Below are positions 22,645-33,531 of a stretch of DNA of 64,000 nucleotides, piece by piece. The position numbers were made by a program, and so were the translations under genes. Source of the DNA: Cephalopachus bancanus. Lineage: Eukaryota > Chordata > Mammalia > Primates > Tarsiidae. The stretch's first letter is position 1. Each line of letters starts with the position of its first letter. The notes beneath the pieces were generated by a model that searched no databases, was not told the DNA's origin, and saw only the letters and a list, made by a program, of their open reading frames with translations. The DNA is taken from positions 9,013,501-9,077,500 of the forward strand of contig JAPVLO010000055.1 of NCBI GenBank assembly GCA_027257055.1. Reading direction: 5' to 3'.

Positions 22645-23078
22645 ATTAAACATTTTAAATATAAAAAAATAACGATATTATAAAGTTTCAACACTACCAC
22701 GATGAGAGTGTATGTCCTTCCTGATGTGCGAACATGGGAAATGAGGGCAGGGCTGGTCCTCAAATATTCCTTAATTTGCCCATTGCTGAATAAACAGTCC
22801 ACTTTCTTTGAGACTTGCATTTTAAAAATGCCTTGTGTAGTGCACTATCTGATAAATCGGACAGCATACTTTTTAATGTTTATTTTACACAGTCTCAGAG
22901 AGTGAACAGTCTGAATGCATGCCCTTATGCCACCATATTTCCTGGAATATGGGTCACACATTTAAGCTAAACTTCATTGCCATATGTTACCTCTGTGTGT
23001 CAATTTGTTATCATGAGCTTCTTCATCATGGTCCTATGGTTTCCTCTAAAGTAAAGGCAGCAATTATCTCTTTTAATT
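22645..23078. other. Unassigned stretch
   Basis: No repeat or gene recognised. Confidence 0.4.
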
Positions 23079-23079
23079 A

Positions 23080-23225
23080 CCATTCATTCATTGTTGATTG
23101 AGCACCTACTGAGCAGGACAAACTGTTCTTGTTGTATGCATAGGAGATACAGAGATTAGAAAAGTTCAGTCATTGCCTTTAAGGAATTTAGAATTCAGTA
23201 GGGGAGATGAAACTTGTAAAAGTGC
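23080..23225 (-). repeat. L2 LINE 3' end, minus strand
   Basis: CATTCATTCATTGTTGATTG, AGCACCTACTGAGCAGGACA, TAGGAGATACAGAGATTAG, GGAATTTAGAATTCAGTAGG and GGGAGATGAAAC follow the reverse-complement L2 terminus. Confidence 0.65.
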
Positions 23226-23229
23226 CATA

Positions 23230-23630
23230 TGCACATTATATGCAAAGCTGAACTGGAATTCAGAGGAAGGAATGGCCCTTTCTAAGGTGATTAGAAATGA
23301 GAGCTGAGAACTATATGACATGATATTGATCACAGATTCGGATCTCACTTATGGCTTATTTTTATTCTTCTTTATGGTATTTTACAAATGTTTAGAAAAC
23401 AGCCCAGAATATGTCTCCTGCCCAAAAGTTCACTTAAGATATTTTATCTTTTGAAAGTTTCATCTTCTAAAATAGACTGTGATAATAATTGCACAATTCA
23501 AGTTGAAATTACTCCTTAATCCAGGTTCTTTATTCTATAAAGAAACTCAAGGTCAAAAACCTTGAATTCAGTCTTGCAGGCCCAAATAATACCGGGATGA
23601 GAAAGATTTATAAGAAATATTTCTCTTAAA
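23230..23630. other. Unassigned stretch
   Basis: No repeat or gene recognised. Confidence 0.4.
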
Positions 23631-23642
23631 ATATTTAAATTT

Positions 23643-23937
23643 GCCGGGCTCCGTGGCTCAGCCTGTAATCCCGCGCCTTTGGGAGGCTGAGGTGAGCGGA
23701 TTGCCTGAGCCCGCGGGTTCGAGACCCGCCTGGGCAGCAAGACCTCATCTCTACAATAAATCAAAAAATCAGCTGGGTGTGGTAGCGCATGCCTGTAATT
23801 CCGGCTACTCGGAAGGCTGAGGCAGAAGGATCGCCGGAACCCAGCAGGTCGAGGCTGCGGTGGCCGGGAGCGGCCGCTGCACTCCAGTCTGGGCGACAGA
23901 GTGAGACTCCAACTCAAAAAAAAAAAAAAAAAAAAAA
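23643..23937 (+). repeat. Dimeric Alu, plus strand (young-looking)
   Basis: Full-length. The target duplication ATTTAAATTT is at 23633-23642 and 23938-23947. It keeps many CpG sites (CCCGCGGGTTCGAGACCCGC, GGCCGGGAGCGGCCGC), and has an uninterrupted poly-A tail of about 24 bases. These are signs of a recent insertion. Confidence 0.95.
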
Positions 23938-24011
23938 ATTTAAATTTTACTATGAGTGTTTATATCGTCTCATCTCCTATTTTTTTTCTTTCAGTTTACA
24001 GTTTTATGATT

Positions 24012-24049
24012 TGGCCTCTTTATGATTCATTGGCCTCTTTATGATTCAT
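24012..24049. repeat. Perfect 19-bp tandem duplication
   Basis: TGGCCTCTTTATGATTCAT occurs twice without a gap or mismatch (24012-24030 and 24031-24049). Confidence 0.95.
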
Positions 24050-24124
24050 TCGCTTGTACTTCAAGGACATTTCATAAAATAATATTCTACTTTAATGATA
24101 TAGAACCACAGAACAAATGCACTA

Positions 24125-24745
24125 ATATTTTTCTTTTATTTTTAATTGATACATCATAATTGCACATACTTATGTGATACAAAGTGGTATTTCAATACCT
24201 GTATACAATGTGTAATGATCAAATTACGGTAATGAGCATCTTTATCATCCCCAAATTTTTTGTGTTGTGAACATTCAAATTCCTCTCTTCTAGCTTTTAA
24301 ATATATTCAATAAATTATAGTGAACCACAGTCACCATGCAGTGCTGTAAAACACCAGAACTCATTCCTCCTATCTAACTGTAGTTACATCCTTTTTAATA
24401 AATTGTGTTGGGAAAACTGGATAAGTATGCACAGAAGAATGAAACTAGACTCCTATCTCTCACCATATACAGCAATCAATTCAAAATAGATTAAATACTT
24501 AAACATAAGATCTGGAACTGTGAAACTATTATAAGAAAACAGAGAAAATACTTCAGGACATTGAGAGAGGCAAAGATAAAAATGGTTAAGACTTCAAAAG
24601 CTCAAATACTAAAACCAAAAATTGACAAATGGGACTATTATAATAAACTAAAAAGTTTCTGCACAGCAAAAGAAACAATCAACAAAGTGAACAGACAACC
24701 TGTAGAATGGGAGAAAACATTTGCAAACTATTCATCCAATTTCTT
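24125..24745 (-). mobile_element. L1 fragment with internal inversion (twin-priming type)
   Basis: The left part (24125-24394) is the reverse complement of an old-primate/mammal L1 3' UTR, with CAATGTGTAATGATCAAAT, TTGTGTTGTGAACATTC and CACCAGAACTCATTCCTCCT. The right part (24395-24745) is L1 ORF2 in the opposite direction (plus), with GGGAAAACTGGATAAGTATG, CTCCTATCTCTCACCATATA, and the frame [19 protein letters not shown] then [15 protein letters not shown]. The order, 3' end on the minus strand and an inverted upstream piece beyond it, is what twin priming during L1 insertion produces. The copy is 5'-truncated and dead. Confidence 0.8.
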
Positions 24746-24749
24746 TTTA

Positions 24750-26035
24750 AAATATTGTGCAAGTACAGTGACTCATGTATATGAAAGTGTTATGTAAACT
24801 GTGAAGAACCAAATCAACTGTGTGAAGAGTCCATGATCCAACAGGATGACAATACATGGAAACAATTCTTTAAAGCTAGTGGATCCAAAAATAAACGATA
24901 AGGAAACAGTCTCCGGGAGTGTCACAATCACACAGACGTTGTTGGTCCTGTATTTTTGGCATTCTTCTGGCTAATATTTTCCTCTTGTAAGATAAGGTAT
25001 ATTTAATACTTCATTCCTGGCAGAGTTTAGAAATGGGAAAGTAGGAATCTTTATTAAGAGGTAGAAAGTGAATGCACAGGAAAATCAGCTCCAGCCCTAA
25101 TTATTTGCAATAAATTGCCTGTAGAGTCTAACTGTGTTGATGAGAAATGTGAACAAGACACTAAAGCCAAGTTGAGATCAAGTACAAGGTTAAGACATAA
25201 ATTAAGACACTGCTTACTCCTGAATTGCAGCAGCCTCATTCCAATAATATATTTTTGTATACTATCTATCTCAAGACTTAAGAGGTTGAAAACAATTGAA
25301 TTTGACCTCTTTGTGCTTTGACTGATTTTAAAATTAGAAGGTTGGACTAGGTATCCAGTAATGTGTATGATCCTGAGATGCTGATTCTGGGGATTATCCG
25401 TAGTTAAGTCATTCTTTCTTTTGGTACTCTGATATCCTTCAATATAGTTCCCAAAGATAAAGAGCAGCTATGGATATACGCACAGATGCTCAAACGGATA
25501 TTTATATAGTGAAAACTTCAGGTAAGCGAGATTAATTGCTTTGGTAAAAAGTTAGTTTTTTTCAGAGAAATATCCCTTAATAATTACTGCTAGCTGTATC
25601 CTAGTGAAGGAACATAAACTGTAACTCAATAACTAAACCCCTATGAGTATCCTCTGCATCTGTAGATCTGGCTTGGCTCTTACGATGAGCATCCGATCTC
25701 ACGCTCATCTCATTGTCCTGGGGAGTTTCTCCCTATAAGATACCATCCAGGAGCTCCATAAGTGAAGTTCACTTTTGATGGATATACAAATAAGATCACA
25801 GAAATGTTTATTTTAAACAGTTGATAAAGCTATCAAGAAGCATTAACAGACTACTTGTATTTGAACTTCGTTCTTAGTTACTTTGGAGGAACACCTGAAG
25901 AACAAGTAGAGTGCTTCTGTGAAGTGAGTACGTACTGTCACTAATATTTTGTCAAATAATAAAGATAACGGTGATTTAAAAAGTGAGCATTGATGTGGGT
26001 TTTACAGGGTTTTTAATTCTTTTTCTTTGCTTATT
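24750..26035. other. Unassigned stretch
   Basis: About 1.3 kb with only short unrecognised frames (25054-25239 minus and 25115-25321 plus overlap). No repeat was assigned. Confidence 0.35.
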
Positions 26036-26039
26036 ACTC

Positions 26040-26150
26040 ATTTGATTTCAAATTCCCTGAGTGCACCGACAGTGTCTGTTTTGCCCCCTAACGTACAACT
26101 GAATCTTACCTCCAGGTCAGCAAAATAAGTTTTTACTAAATAAGTTAGTA
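26040..26150 (+). repeat. L2 LINE 3' end, plus strand
   Basis: CAAATTCCCTGAGTGCACCG, ACAGTGTCTGTTTTGCCCCC and TTTTTACTAAATAAG correspond to the L2 terminus ('gctccttgagggcagggactgtgtc...aataaatgtttg'). Confidence 0.5.
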
Positions 26151-26151
26151 T

Positions 26152-26290
26152 AACCCTCCTGACCTTAGAAAGGAGATATTATAGTTACGTCCATTGTAAG
26201 TAGGAGCAAACTTTAACTAAGAGATGCTAAATGACTCTGCCATAATGCCTGGTAAATGTGGGAGTTGGGTACATATTTAAACATATACTA
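26152..26290 (-). repeat. Possible MIR SINE, minus strand
   Basis: ACCCTCCTGACCTTAGAAAG, GGAGATATTATAGTTACGTCC and GAGATGCTAAATGACTCTGCC follow the MIR order loosely. Confidence 0.45.
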
Positions 26291-26294
26291 AGCC

Positions 26295-27260
26295 ATAGGA
26301 CACTTGGGCAGGGTTGGTGGGATGTCAGTGAAAAGTCCTACAATGATCTGTCCAAAACATCTGTCTGCTTGACTGAGTTATTTCTACTTATTCCTGTTAG
26401 TTGTTTTGTCACCTTGGCCTGAAGGAAGTGCCAAATCTATCTTGCTTAAAGTCAGGAGAGTTTACAATTGCATATCTGTAAGGCTCAAATGGGCCTGCCA
26501 CATGAACTGAGGGCAACCAGAAGGCCCTGTGTCCCTTCAAACTGCCCAACTCAGCAACCTGAGTGAGGTGCCACCAATGTCCACATAAATGTACCCTGGA
26601 ATCACTTTGCAGCAAAGCCAGAAGAAATTTGTCACGATCAGAGGTTGAAAGCTGCTTGCCTGTGGTTCCAATATTTTTCTTACACCATATGTATGTATAT
26701 TTGCTTTAAATGGCATCATTTTCAGATTGGCAAATTACACTTTAACTCAGATTTTCAACTTCTCTTCAGAAATCAAGTTTGGGTTCATTTTCTTTCAGGA
26801 GCTGGGTAGCAATCACCTCTGCATTCTTCACTGTCATAGTTCTGCCACTTTCTATGATCCTACTCTAAGCCCTTTGCTCATTTACAGTAAGGGGCTGGGC
26901 TCTGAGCATCAGAGTGTGTGGCCTTGTTTCTAGAAAACCTCAAATAAATGCTGAGTTAACTTCAGAACCCTCAGTCGTTCTCAATTAGCATATGAGTAGT
27001 TTAGCTTGGAAAATAATATGGACTCAAGAGACTGAGATATGTGTAAAGAGGACAGTCAGTGGGTTCATTAAATTTCTATTTCAATATTTTATTTTTGAAT
27101 CTACCAATACCTACAAGGTCTTGGGAAGTTTCTGTATTCTTATCAGAAAGTCGGGTCAAAGTAAAGTGTAAGCAAATGTGCTCTTCATAGTTTTTTTTAT
27201 TCCTTCACTCTCCACCTAGCTTCAGAAAATAGTTATAATGTTATATGCTTTGTGAACTGT
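26295..27260. other. Unassigned stretch
   Basis: Unique-looking sequence. Short frames at 26409-26719 (minus) and 26727-26933 (plus) have no known motif. Confidence 0.35.
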
Positions 27261-27264
27261 TAGA

Positions 27265-27720
27265 TTGGGGCTTTCTCAAAATGTGGACTAGTGCTCATCT
27301 CTATCAGAATCGTTTGTAATCATCAATTTAAAATGAACATTACTGCTGAGCATGGTGGCTCAGGTTGTAATTCCAGCACTTTGGGAGGCTAAGGTGAGTG
27401 GATAACCTGAGCCCACAGGTTTGAGAACAGTCTGGGAAATTCAGTGAGATCTCATCTCTATAATAAATCCAAAAATTAGTCGGGTATGGTAGCGCATGCC
27501 TATAGTTCTAGATACTTGAAAAGCTGAGTTGGAAGGATCGCTGGAGCCCAGCAGATAGACGCTGGGTGACTATGAGCATGCCACTGCACTCCAGCCTGGG
27601 TGACGAAATGAGACTCCACTTCACTATGACCAGATCAGCTGAATCAGAATCTTGGAATTTTGAGCTTAAGAGCCTAAGTCTTTAACAAGCATTCCAGTTG
27701 GGTCTGATGCAGATTAACAT
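27265..27720. mobile_element. MER5-type (hAT-Charlie) element split by an Alu
   Basis: The left half (27265-27344) has TTTCTCAAAATGTGGACTAG and CATCTCTATCAGAATCG. The right half (27625-27720) has GCTGAATCAGAATCTTGG and AACAAGCATTCCAGTTGGGT. Together they make the non-autonomous palindromic MER5 pattern ('aatcagaatctctgg'). The Alu at 27345-27623 sits between them. MER5 codes for no protein. Confidence 0.65.
27345..27623 (+). repeat. Dimeric Alu, plus strand, older copy
   Basis: Both arms recognisable: GCATGGTGGCTCAGGTTGT, AGCACTTTGGGAGGCTAAGG, TCTATAATAAATCC, GTATGGTAGCGCATGCCTAT and CACTGCACTCCAGCCTGGG. Many CpG sites are lost, the poly-A tail is gone, and a short deletion lies in the right arm. 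It is older than the copies at 21, 23 and 43 kb. Confidence 0.9.
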
Positions 27721-27724
27721 GGAA

Positions 27725-27985
27725 AGCATCACCATACAGTATTATTCCAACAGTGCAGGACAGTCTGGTCATACAAGATCAATGCCACTAGACACTATCT
27801 ACTCCCCTCCACCCTTCCTATCTGGTTCAGGTCTAGCTCACATAGCTCTATGTTGTTGCAACACCTTTCTGAGACATTTCAATCACTCCTCTTAGTATCC
27901 CTGCCTTACAGAACTCACACAACCCTGGCATGTATCTATTCTTCACAGTGCGGACAGAGATATGCCCAGAGTAAAAAGCTTATCC
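27725..27985. other. Unassigned stretch
   Basis: Pyrimidine-rich, and possibly an upstream part of the L2 that follows, but not alignable by eye. Confidence 0.3.
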
Positions 27986-27989
27986 CTTT

Positions 27990-28125
27990 GCTACCTTGAC
28001 TACAACCATTCATCAGTGGCTCTTTATTATTCTGACTATAAAATCCAAACTCGTTAGCAATACACATTCCTATCCCACCTCTCTTCTTCATCTTCCTCCC
28101 CTAGGACCAGGTCTACCCAAAGCCT
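27990..28125 (+). repeat. L2 LINE fragment, plus strand
   Basis: CATTCATCAGTGGCTCTTTA, then TATAAAATCCAAACTCGTTA and CCTATCCCACCTCTCTTC correspond to the L2 block 'ccaatggcttcccattgc...aaaatccaaactcctta'. Confidence 0.5.
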
Positions 28126-28129
28126 ACTG

Positions 28130-28940
28130 GAAGCAGCCCTGGGCTCTTGGTTGCAAACCTTTGGGCAGCCCTTTTGACAGAAAATGAGTCCCTCTGTCTC
28201 ATTCCTTGCCACAAAAGAAAGCCAGAACTGAAGCAAAACAAATGTGAAAGGATTTGAAGACATTAGGTGATTGTTACTTGGTTTGACATCTCATTTTAGA
28301 ATTCTAGCTCCTGGGATCCTCTTCACATCTCACACACGGCATCTGCACAATCAGGTCATCTGCCCAGTCCTCCTGAACTGTTCTCTCAGAGTTCTTATCA
28401 TTCAGCCTTGAAATCAGGTTTTGCTTGAGAATGTAGTAAGTGCCCTGAAACTTGGGATTCTTTAATTTTATAATCTGCTCTTTCTGTGGGGTCTATCAGG
28501 GTCTCTGCAACATTAATGAGAGCAGGTAAGTAAATCAGTACCTTCAAATAGGCCAGTGAACAAGACAAAAAGTCAGTGTGGAAGAGGTAGGAAGGAAGCT
28601 AGGATGAAATAAATTTGGGCAGCTCAAAGCAGGGACAAACTCCAACTCTTGGACTGGGTTGAAGTTCAGAAAAGTAAAGACAGAGGTAGGATTAAGCAGC
28701 TCCTGGAGCAAGAACTGGGTGGGAGGACAGCAGGTCAATGGTGCCCATGGGGAGGTGCAGAAGGGCAAGGAGTCTCCATATCTGAATCAAAGTGGTTTTC
28801 ATATGTTGACTACTAATGATTATTTTAAAAGGTCCTCTTCTCATCTTTGCTCTTAATCTTCAGTGACTGGCTTCAATTGATTTCTAAAATTACTTAAATT
28901 GATTTAGCTTTTAGTTGGAGCTTTAGGGTTGATAGATCCC
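28130..28940. other. Unassigned stretch
   Basis: Overlapping frames on both strands at 28544-28856 with no known motif. No repeat was assigned. Confidence 0.35.
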
Positions 28941-28944
28941 CAAA

Positions 28945-29080
28945 TACAGAATGCCAGACCTACCCCTGGAGTTTCTGATCTGGATCAGGGCTTGAGAATT
29001 TGTTTTACTAACTAGTTTCCCGATGAACCGGACACTGCTGATTTATGGATCCAAGTTTGAGGACCAATACATTATAGTAT
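28945..29080. mobile_element. MER5-type (hAT-Charlie) fragment
   Basis: CCAGACCTACCCCTGGAGTT, TCTGATCTGGATCAGGGC, then GAACCGGACACTGCTGATTTATG and CCAAGTTTGAGGACCA follow the MER5 order. Non-coding fossil DNA transposon. Confidence 0.6.
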
Positions 29081-29084
29081 AAAT

Positions 29085-31480
29085 GTGTTTACTTTTCCAG
29101 CAATGTTAAGCAAGCTGAGCAATATTTAATTGGGAAGATATATGTGGAATTCTACTAATGGCTCAAAAGCAAATAGAGATTTCCAAAGAAACTAAGTTTT
29201 AAGCTCCAGGGTCATCATTCACACGGGCTACTGCCAAGACTCTGCACTCAATTTTGAACTTATACAATTGTATTTTTTTCTCATAGGCCTCCCTTCCCCA
29301 ATTACATGTACAAGCTTCAGGCTCCACACTGGTCTGCCTTTGTTTCAAGACTAGACTTTTTATTTCTTGATTTTAACTCTTTGTAGATCCCTGAGTCTTT
29401 TTAAGTAGCCAAAATCCTCGCCGGCCAGGCCTTCCTTAAAATCAGATCAATTTCACAATACTTTCAGCTCCCGTCTACTTTAGAACACATTCCTTCTGGA
29501 GTAGCTCACAACCTAGCTCCCACTGTCTCTTGACTCTTGTTCTTCTGTAGCGTCATCTCTGATCTTTGGGCTTGAGCTAGCTGACTCCTCTGAATTTCTA
29601 TCTTTTCTAAATGAGAGAAGCATGTTATGTCTTTCTGCCTCAATTAATTTCTGTCATCATTGTTGTCAGCTCTGCAGCCTACCTTATTAAGGTATGGTGA
29701 TAGTAATAGTTTAAACCACTCTCAGTATGCATCCTGTATATTTACAAATGAATAGCTACCTTCCCAGAATAGTAAATATGCTCATCATTTTATATAGGTT
29801 GATTTTGCTGGTATTCTTGGATTTTTGTTGATATACTAGGTGTCATATCAATATACCGCAATACCAAATCAAAGCACGATGGTCACACCATGGTCTGTAA
29901 TGGAGAGAACAAAAAACACATTCTCAGAAATTTTCTAAATAAATATGTTCTAGGAGCCATAAGAAGATCTGTATTCTTGTCTAACGAGTTACTCGGGACA
30001 CCTTCCTGTCAGCAATGACAAAGACCTGAATCAATTTTTAAAATGTAGTTATACAGTATTAGTATAAGACCCCAAACTTCTTAAGTGACATGAGCACAGG
30101 CACATTTTCAAGACAGGTTGGCATTGCAGTCAGAGGATGCTACAAGGAGAGCATCAACATTATCCACAAAGCTATGTGAAGATGCCTTCCCAGATCAAAT
30201 GCGCCAGGATTTTTACACACTTCTTTGTTCGCCTGCTCATTCCCATTTGTTCCTAATTTCTGCATCTAAGCACAAGGTAGATAGGATCTGACATGAAACT
30301 TTGTTTCTGATCAACTACAAAGAAGTTTTCTAGCATCTGTTGAGCTCAGCTAGTAAGCACAATTTATAAAACAGTGAATGACTAACCCCTGTAACCATTT
30401 TAATGACCCTAAAATAAAGTGCTTAGAGCAACATCTGTCCCAGCAGCTGGGTTCTCTGCATGAGTGGGCAGAGCGACACATTGGGACAAATTCTGTTCTC
30501 CCTTTTGACAGAAACAATTGCTGCAGATCATTTTTATCGTAATCAATTTAGGTACAGTTTCTTGGAAACCATCTGTGTAGTGTTCATAGATTGTGCTTAA
30601 GAATTTAAATGTGTATATTTTTGGTAGCTTGATGTGGCATCTGCTAATGGCCACATAAGTTCCACTTTTTATGCAGAAAGCTGTTTCCTTGTAAAGGGAT
30701 TAGTAGAATGACTACTTGATTTTATCCTTTTAACTACCCAATAAGCTTCTGCAGTTTGAATGACATCCGCCACAGTGTTAGTTGTAGAATTAATTGCTTT
30801 AAAAAAATAAAAACTGGAATTGAAGTTAGAAGACAAACAAAGGCTCTGTGGAACATTTTATTGTATTTCTATCTCTAGCTCATAATTTTAAATTAATATA
30901 GTTGTGTATGGGCAATTGAAACTGACAAAAAGCATAGCTTTTGATAACAACTCTTTTCATTCTATTTTGTCCAGTTTTTGTTTGTGGTTTTGCAGTTATT
31001 AGTTAAATAACTTAAAAAAAATCAAATGGCTAAAGCAGCCAACACTTACTTTAGCTTGAGAATAATTTTAGATACATATTGAAAGATAATGGCTCTTAAA
31101 ATATGAGATAATGAAAACTGAGTAGCTTTGTGTAGCAATAAAAGATATACCTTTAAAACGCTGTTATCTATATTTTGGGGATAGAATGTATTCTATAATG
31201 TAACTGAGTCTTGACAACACATTTTAAATAAACAGATTTCTAGTCTTGCTTGAAAATTACTTTGAAATTTAGAAAATATGGAACTATCCAGATAACCTAA
31301 GATAATATGTGGAATTTCCATGATTTGAGAAAAAAAAGGGACTTTTTTTTTTCTCTGATAACAGGCATGTTTGGCCTCTCCTCTCTTTGAAGGTATTAGC
31401 AAATCCATAAACTGACTAGATAACCAAGTGGCTAAGTAATTAAATAAATTAATAAAATAATGCCAGCATTTCATGAGATC
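29085..31480. other. Unassigned stretch
   Basis: About 2.4 kb in which I assign no repeat or gene. A weak L2-like text is at 30185-30290. A hairpin-like A/T run (GAGAAAAAAAAG...CTTTTTTTTTTCTC) lies at 31327-31355. Frames at 30409-30654 and 31193-31474 (minus) show no known motif. Confidence 0.35.
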
Positions 31481-31481
31481 A

Positions 31482-33345
31482 TGAAACTCTTAAGGATATA
31501 TGATGTTTATTTTTTATAGAATACTAAGCAGAAGTTTAGGAGGAGTGTAGGTTTTGCACTCAACCCTACTAACACATATTAAGTACATATTATGTCCTTG
31601 TGAAATGCTGGGGTTGCAAGGTAAGTGGAAGCAGTTCTACCCATGAGGTCCTTCTTGGCTAGAGGGGAGGAAAAGGTATCTTGGAATTGGACTGGTTTCC
31701 TCTGTGTTCTGGAAGTACTATTACAGATGTACTTCAATTTGGCACAAAATTTGAGTAGTTAGTGCAGCAATCAACCTGATTGTATCCATCTATTTCCTGT
31801 TTCCTCTCCTGTGGTGAGCAGTCTTGGTCTGCAAGTGTGAATTGCCTGTGACTGTATGCAGGTGATTCTAATAATTGATTATTATTTATTAAGTGATTGT
31901 ATGGCTTTGCATTCAGTGATTGAACCACTAATAGAATGTGAAATTAGAACTGCTAATAAAAATGTTTCATTCTCAATTTCCTCCTTGAAATAGCAATTTG
32001 TGTACTCACAAAATCATGAAAAAGAGAAAAAGAAATATGGTGGTAACACGGGGTTGAGTTCATAATAAGCACAATAGAGAGGATGGATCAAGTTTTCCAA
32101 TGAGATTTCTACTGTAGATAATTCGAATACATTTCAGGAAATACATCAGCAGAAGGAATTTCTGCCAGTTCTGAAAATGGCAGGAGGTGAGATTACTTAA
32201 ACCATGTGCCATTTTTGGCTCCCTGATCTAGAGAAGTTCTTTCTACCCCAACTATCAATCAGCTAAATTATCTTAAAACTTAATTAGATGAAAGAATTTG
32301 GTTCTATGATTCTAATGTGTTGGATGGTATCCAGACTATTAGAAACATCATTTCAATAATACCCTTTTATGCCATCTGTAAGAATCACACAAAACAGACT
32401 TAATGCAGATGAACATAATACAGAACAACTTAACAGCCAAAGAAGAAAACAGAGTTCACACAGACACATACAGACACACAGGCACATATACACTTCAAGC
32501 CTTGTATTGTACAAATGACATGTAGGGGCCACAGACAAGAGTTAAACAGCAATAGGCAGAAGAAAAACTGAAAGAAAAATCTTCCTCCATTTGGAGATCA
32601 ACATTTCTTTAAAAATAGTTGTGTACTTTAAACTTCCAATTATTCTTTTTCTCAGATTGTCTATTAGAATGTGGATCTTTGCAAAATTGAATTTTTTCAT
32701 TTAAGTGTGTGTTTGTGTGTGTGTGTGTGTGTGTGTTATGTTTCTGAGGGTATGATGTCAATATTCAGTCACAATTTAATGTAGTGTTTCTTTTATCAGG
32801 CATATAAATCAAAGGTTGTTCGAAGTTTTTGTAAAAGACACCTAGTTACCAGCCCAGACTTGATCACTCAGCATCTTCTAGCGTGTGAAAAATGGGAGAC
32901 AGAATATATATATATAACATATGCACACAGACCCTTATAATCCCAGAAAGACAGAGATGGACACCATGAGAAAGCCTGAAACAGTTGTTCATAGAGGAAA
33001 AGATTCTTTCCAACTGGAAAGTAGAAAATCTTCCCATGAGAAAGGTAACATTGTGGTAAGTCTTCCCTTGAAGAAGTGGTATTCTATTTGAGACATATTG
33101 GGTAGGTATATTTGAACTTACAGGCTAAGAGAACAAAAGAAACACAATCTAACAATTTCTGAATCTTCTTGCTTGGCTTTCAAAATGCCGTATGATAGCC
33201 ATACTAGTAATTATTAGTTGCTGATCGTGGGAAACACCAAAGATCCTGGGAAAAGTCATCTCAGTTAGAAGTTTACTGTGGGCTGAGATCCACCAGCTCC
33301 CTGCTGTGCAGGTTTTTGTTTGGTTTTGAATAAAACATTGTATAA
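31482..33345. other. Unassigned stretch
   Basis: A possible L2 tail at 31560-31625 and a CA/GT-rich region. Otherwise nothing recognisable and no frame of note. Confidence 0.35.
32702..32737. repeat. (GT)n microsatellite
   Basis: An almost pure GT run with one TTT interruption. Confidence 0.95.
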
Positions 33346-33347
33346 AG

Positions 33348-33530
33348 CAGTGATTCTCAAAGTGTAGTTCTGGGACAAGTAGCATCTTCATCACCTGGAA
33401 ATTTTTTAGAGATGTAAATTCTTGATTTTTACTCAGAGTGAAACAGAAAATCGATGGAAGGAATCCAGCAATCTAGGTTTTAACAAACCTTCCAGGTGTT
33501 TCTGATGCTCTCTAAGCTTTGAGAATTGCA
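33348..33530. mobile_element. MER5-type (hAT-Charlie) element, nearly complete
   Basis: Starts GCAGTGATTCTCAAAGTGTA, continues with CATCACCTGGAAATTTTTTAG, GAATCCAGCAATCTAGGTTT and ends with CCAGGTGTTTCTGATGC and CTTTGAGAA, the inverted-repeat layout of MER5A-like elements. It is non-coding. Confidence 0.8.
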
Positions 33531-33531
33531 G

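Noticed and set aside
23516..23917. 133-codon minus-strand frame, and similar frames at 8248-8595, 21194-21445 and 43153-43470
   Set aside because: All are antisense Alu translations (for example SPRLECSGRSRPPQP and [18 protein letters not shown]).
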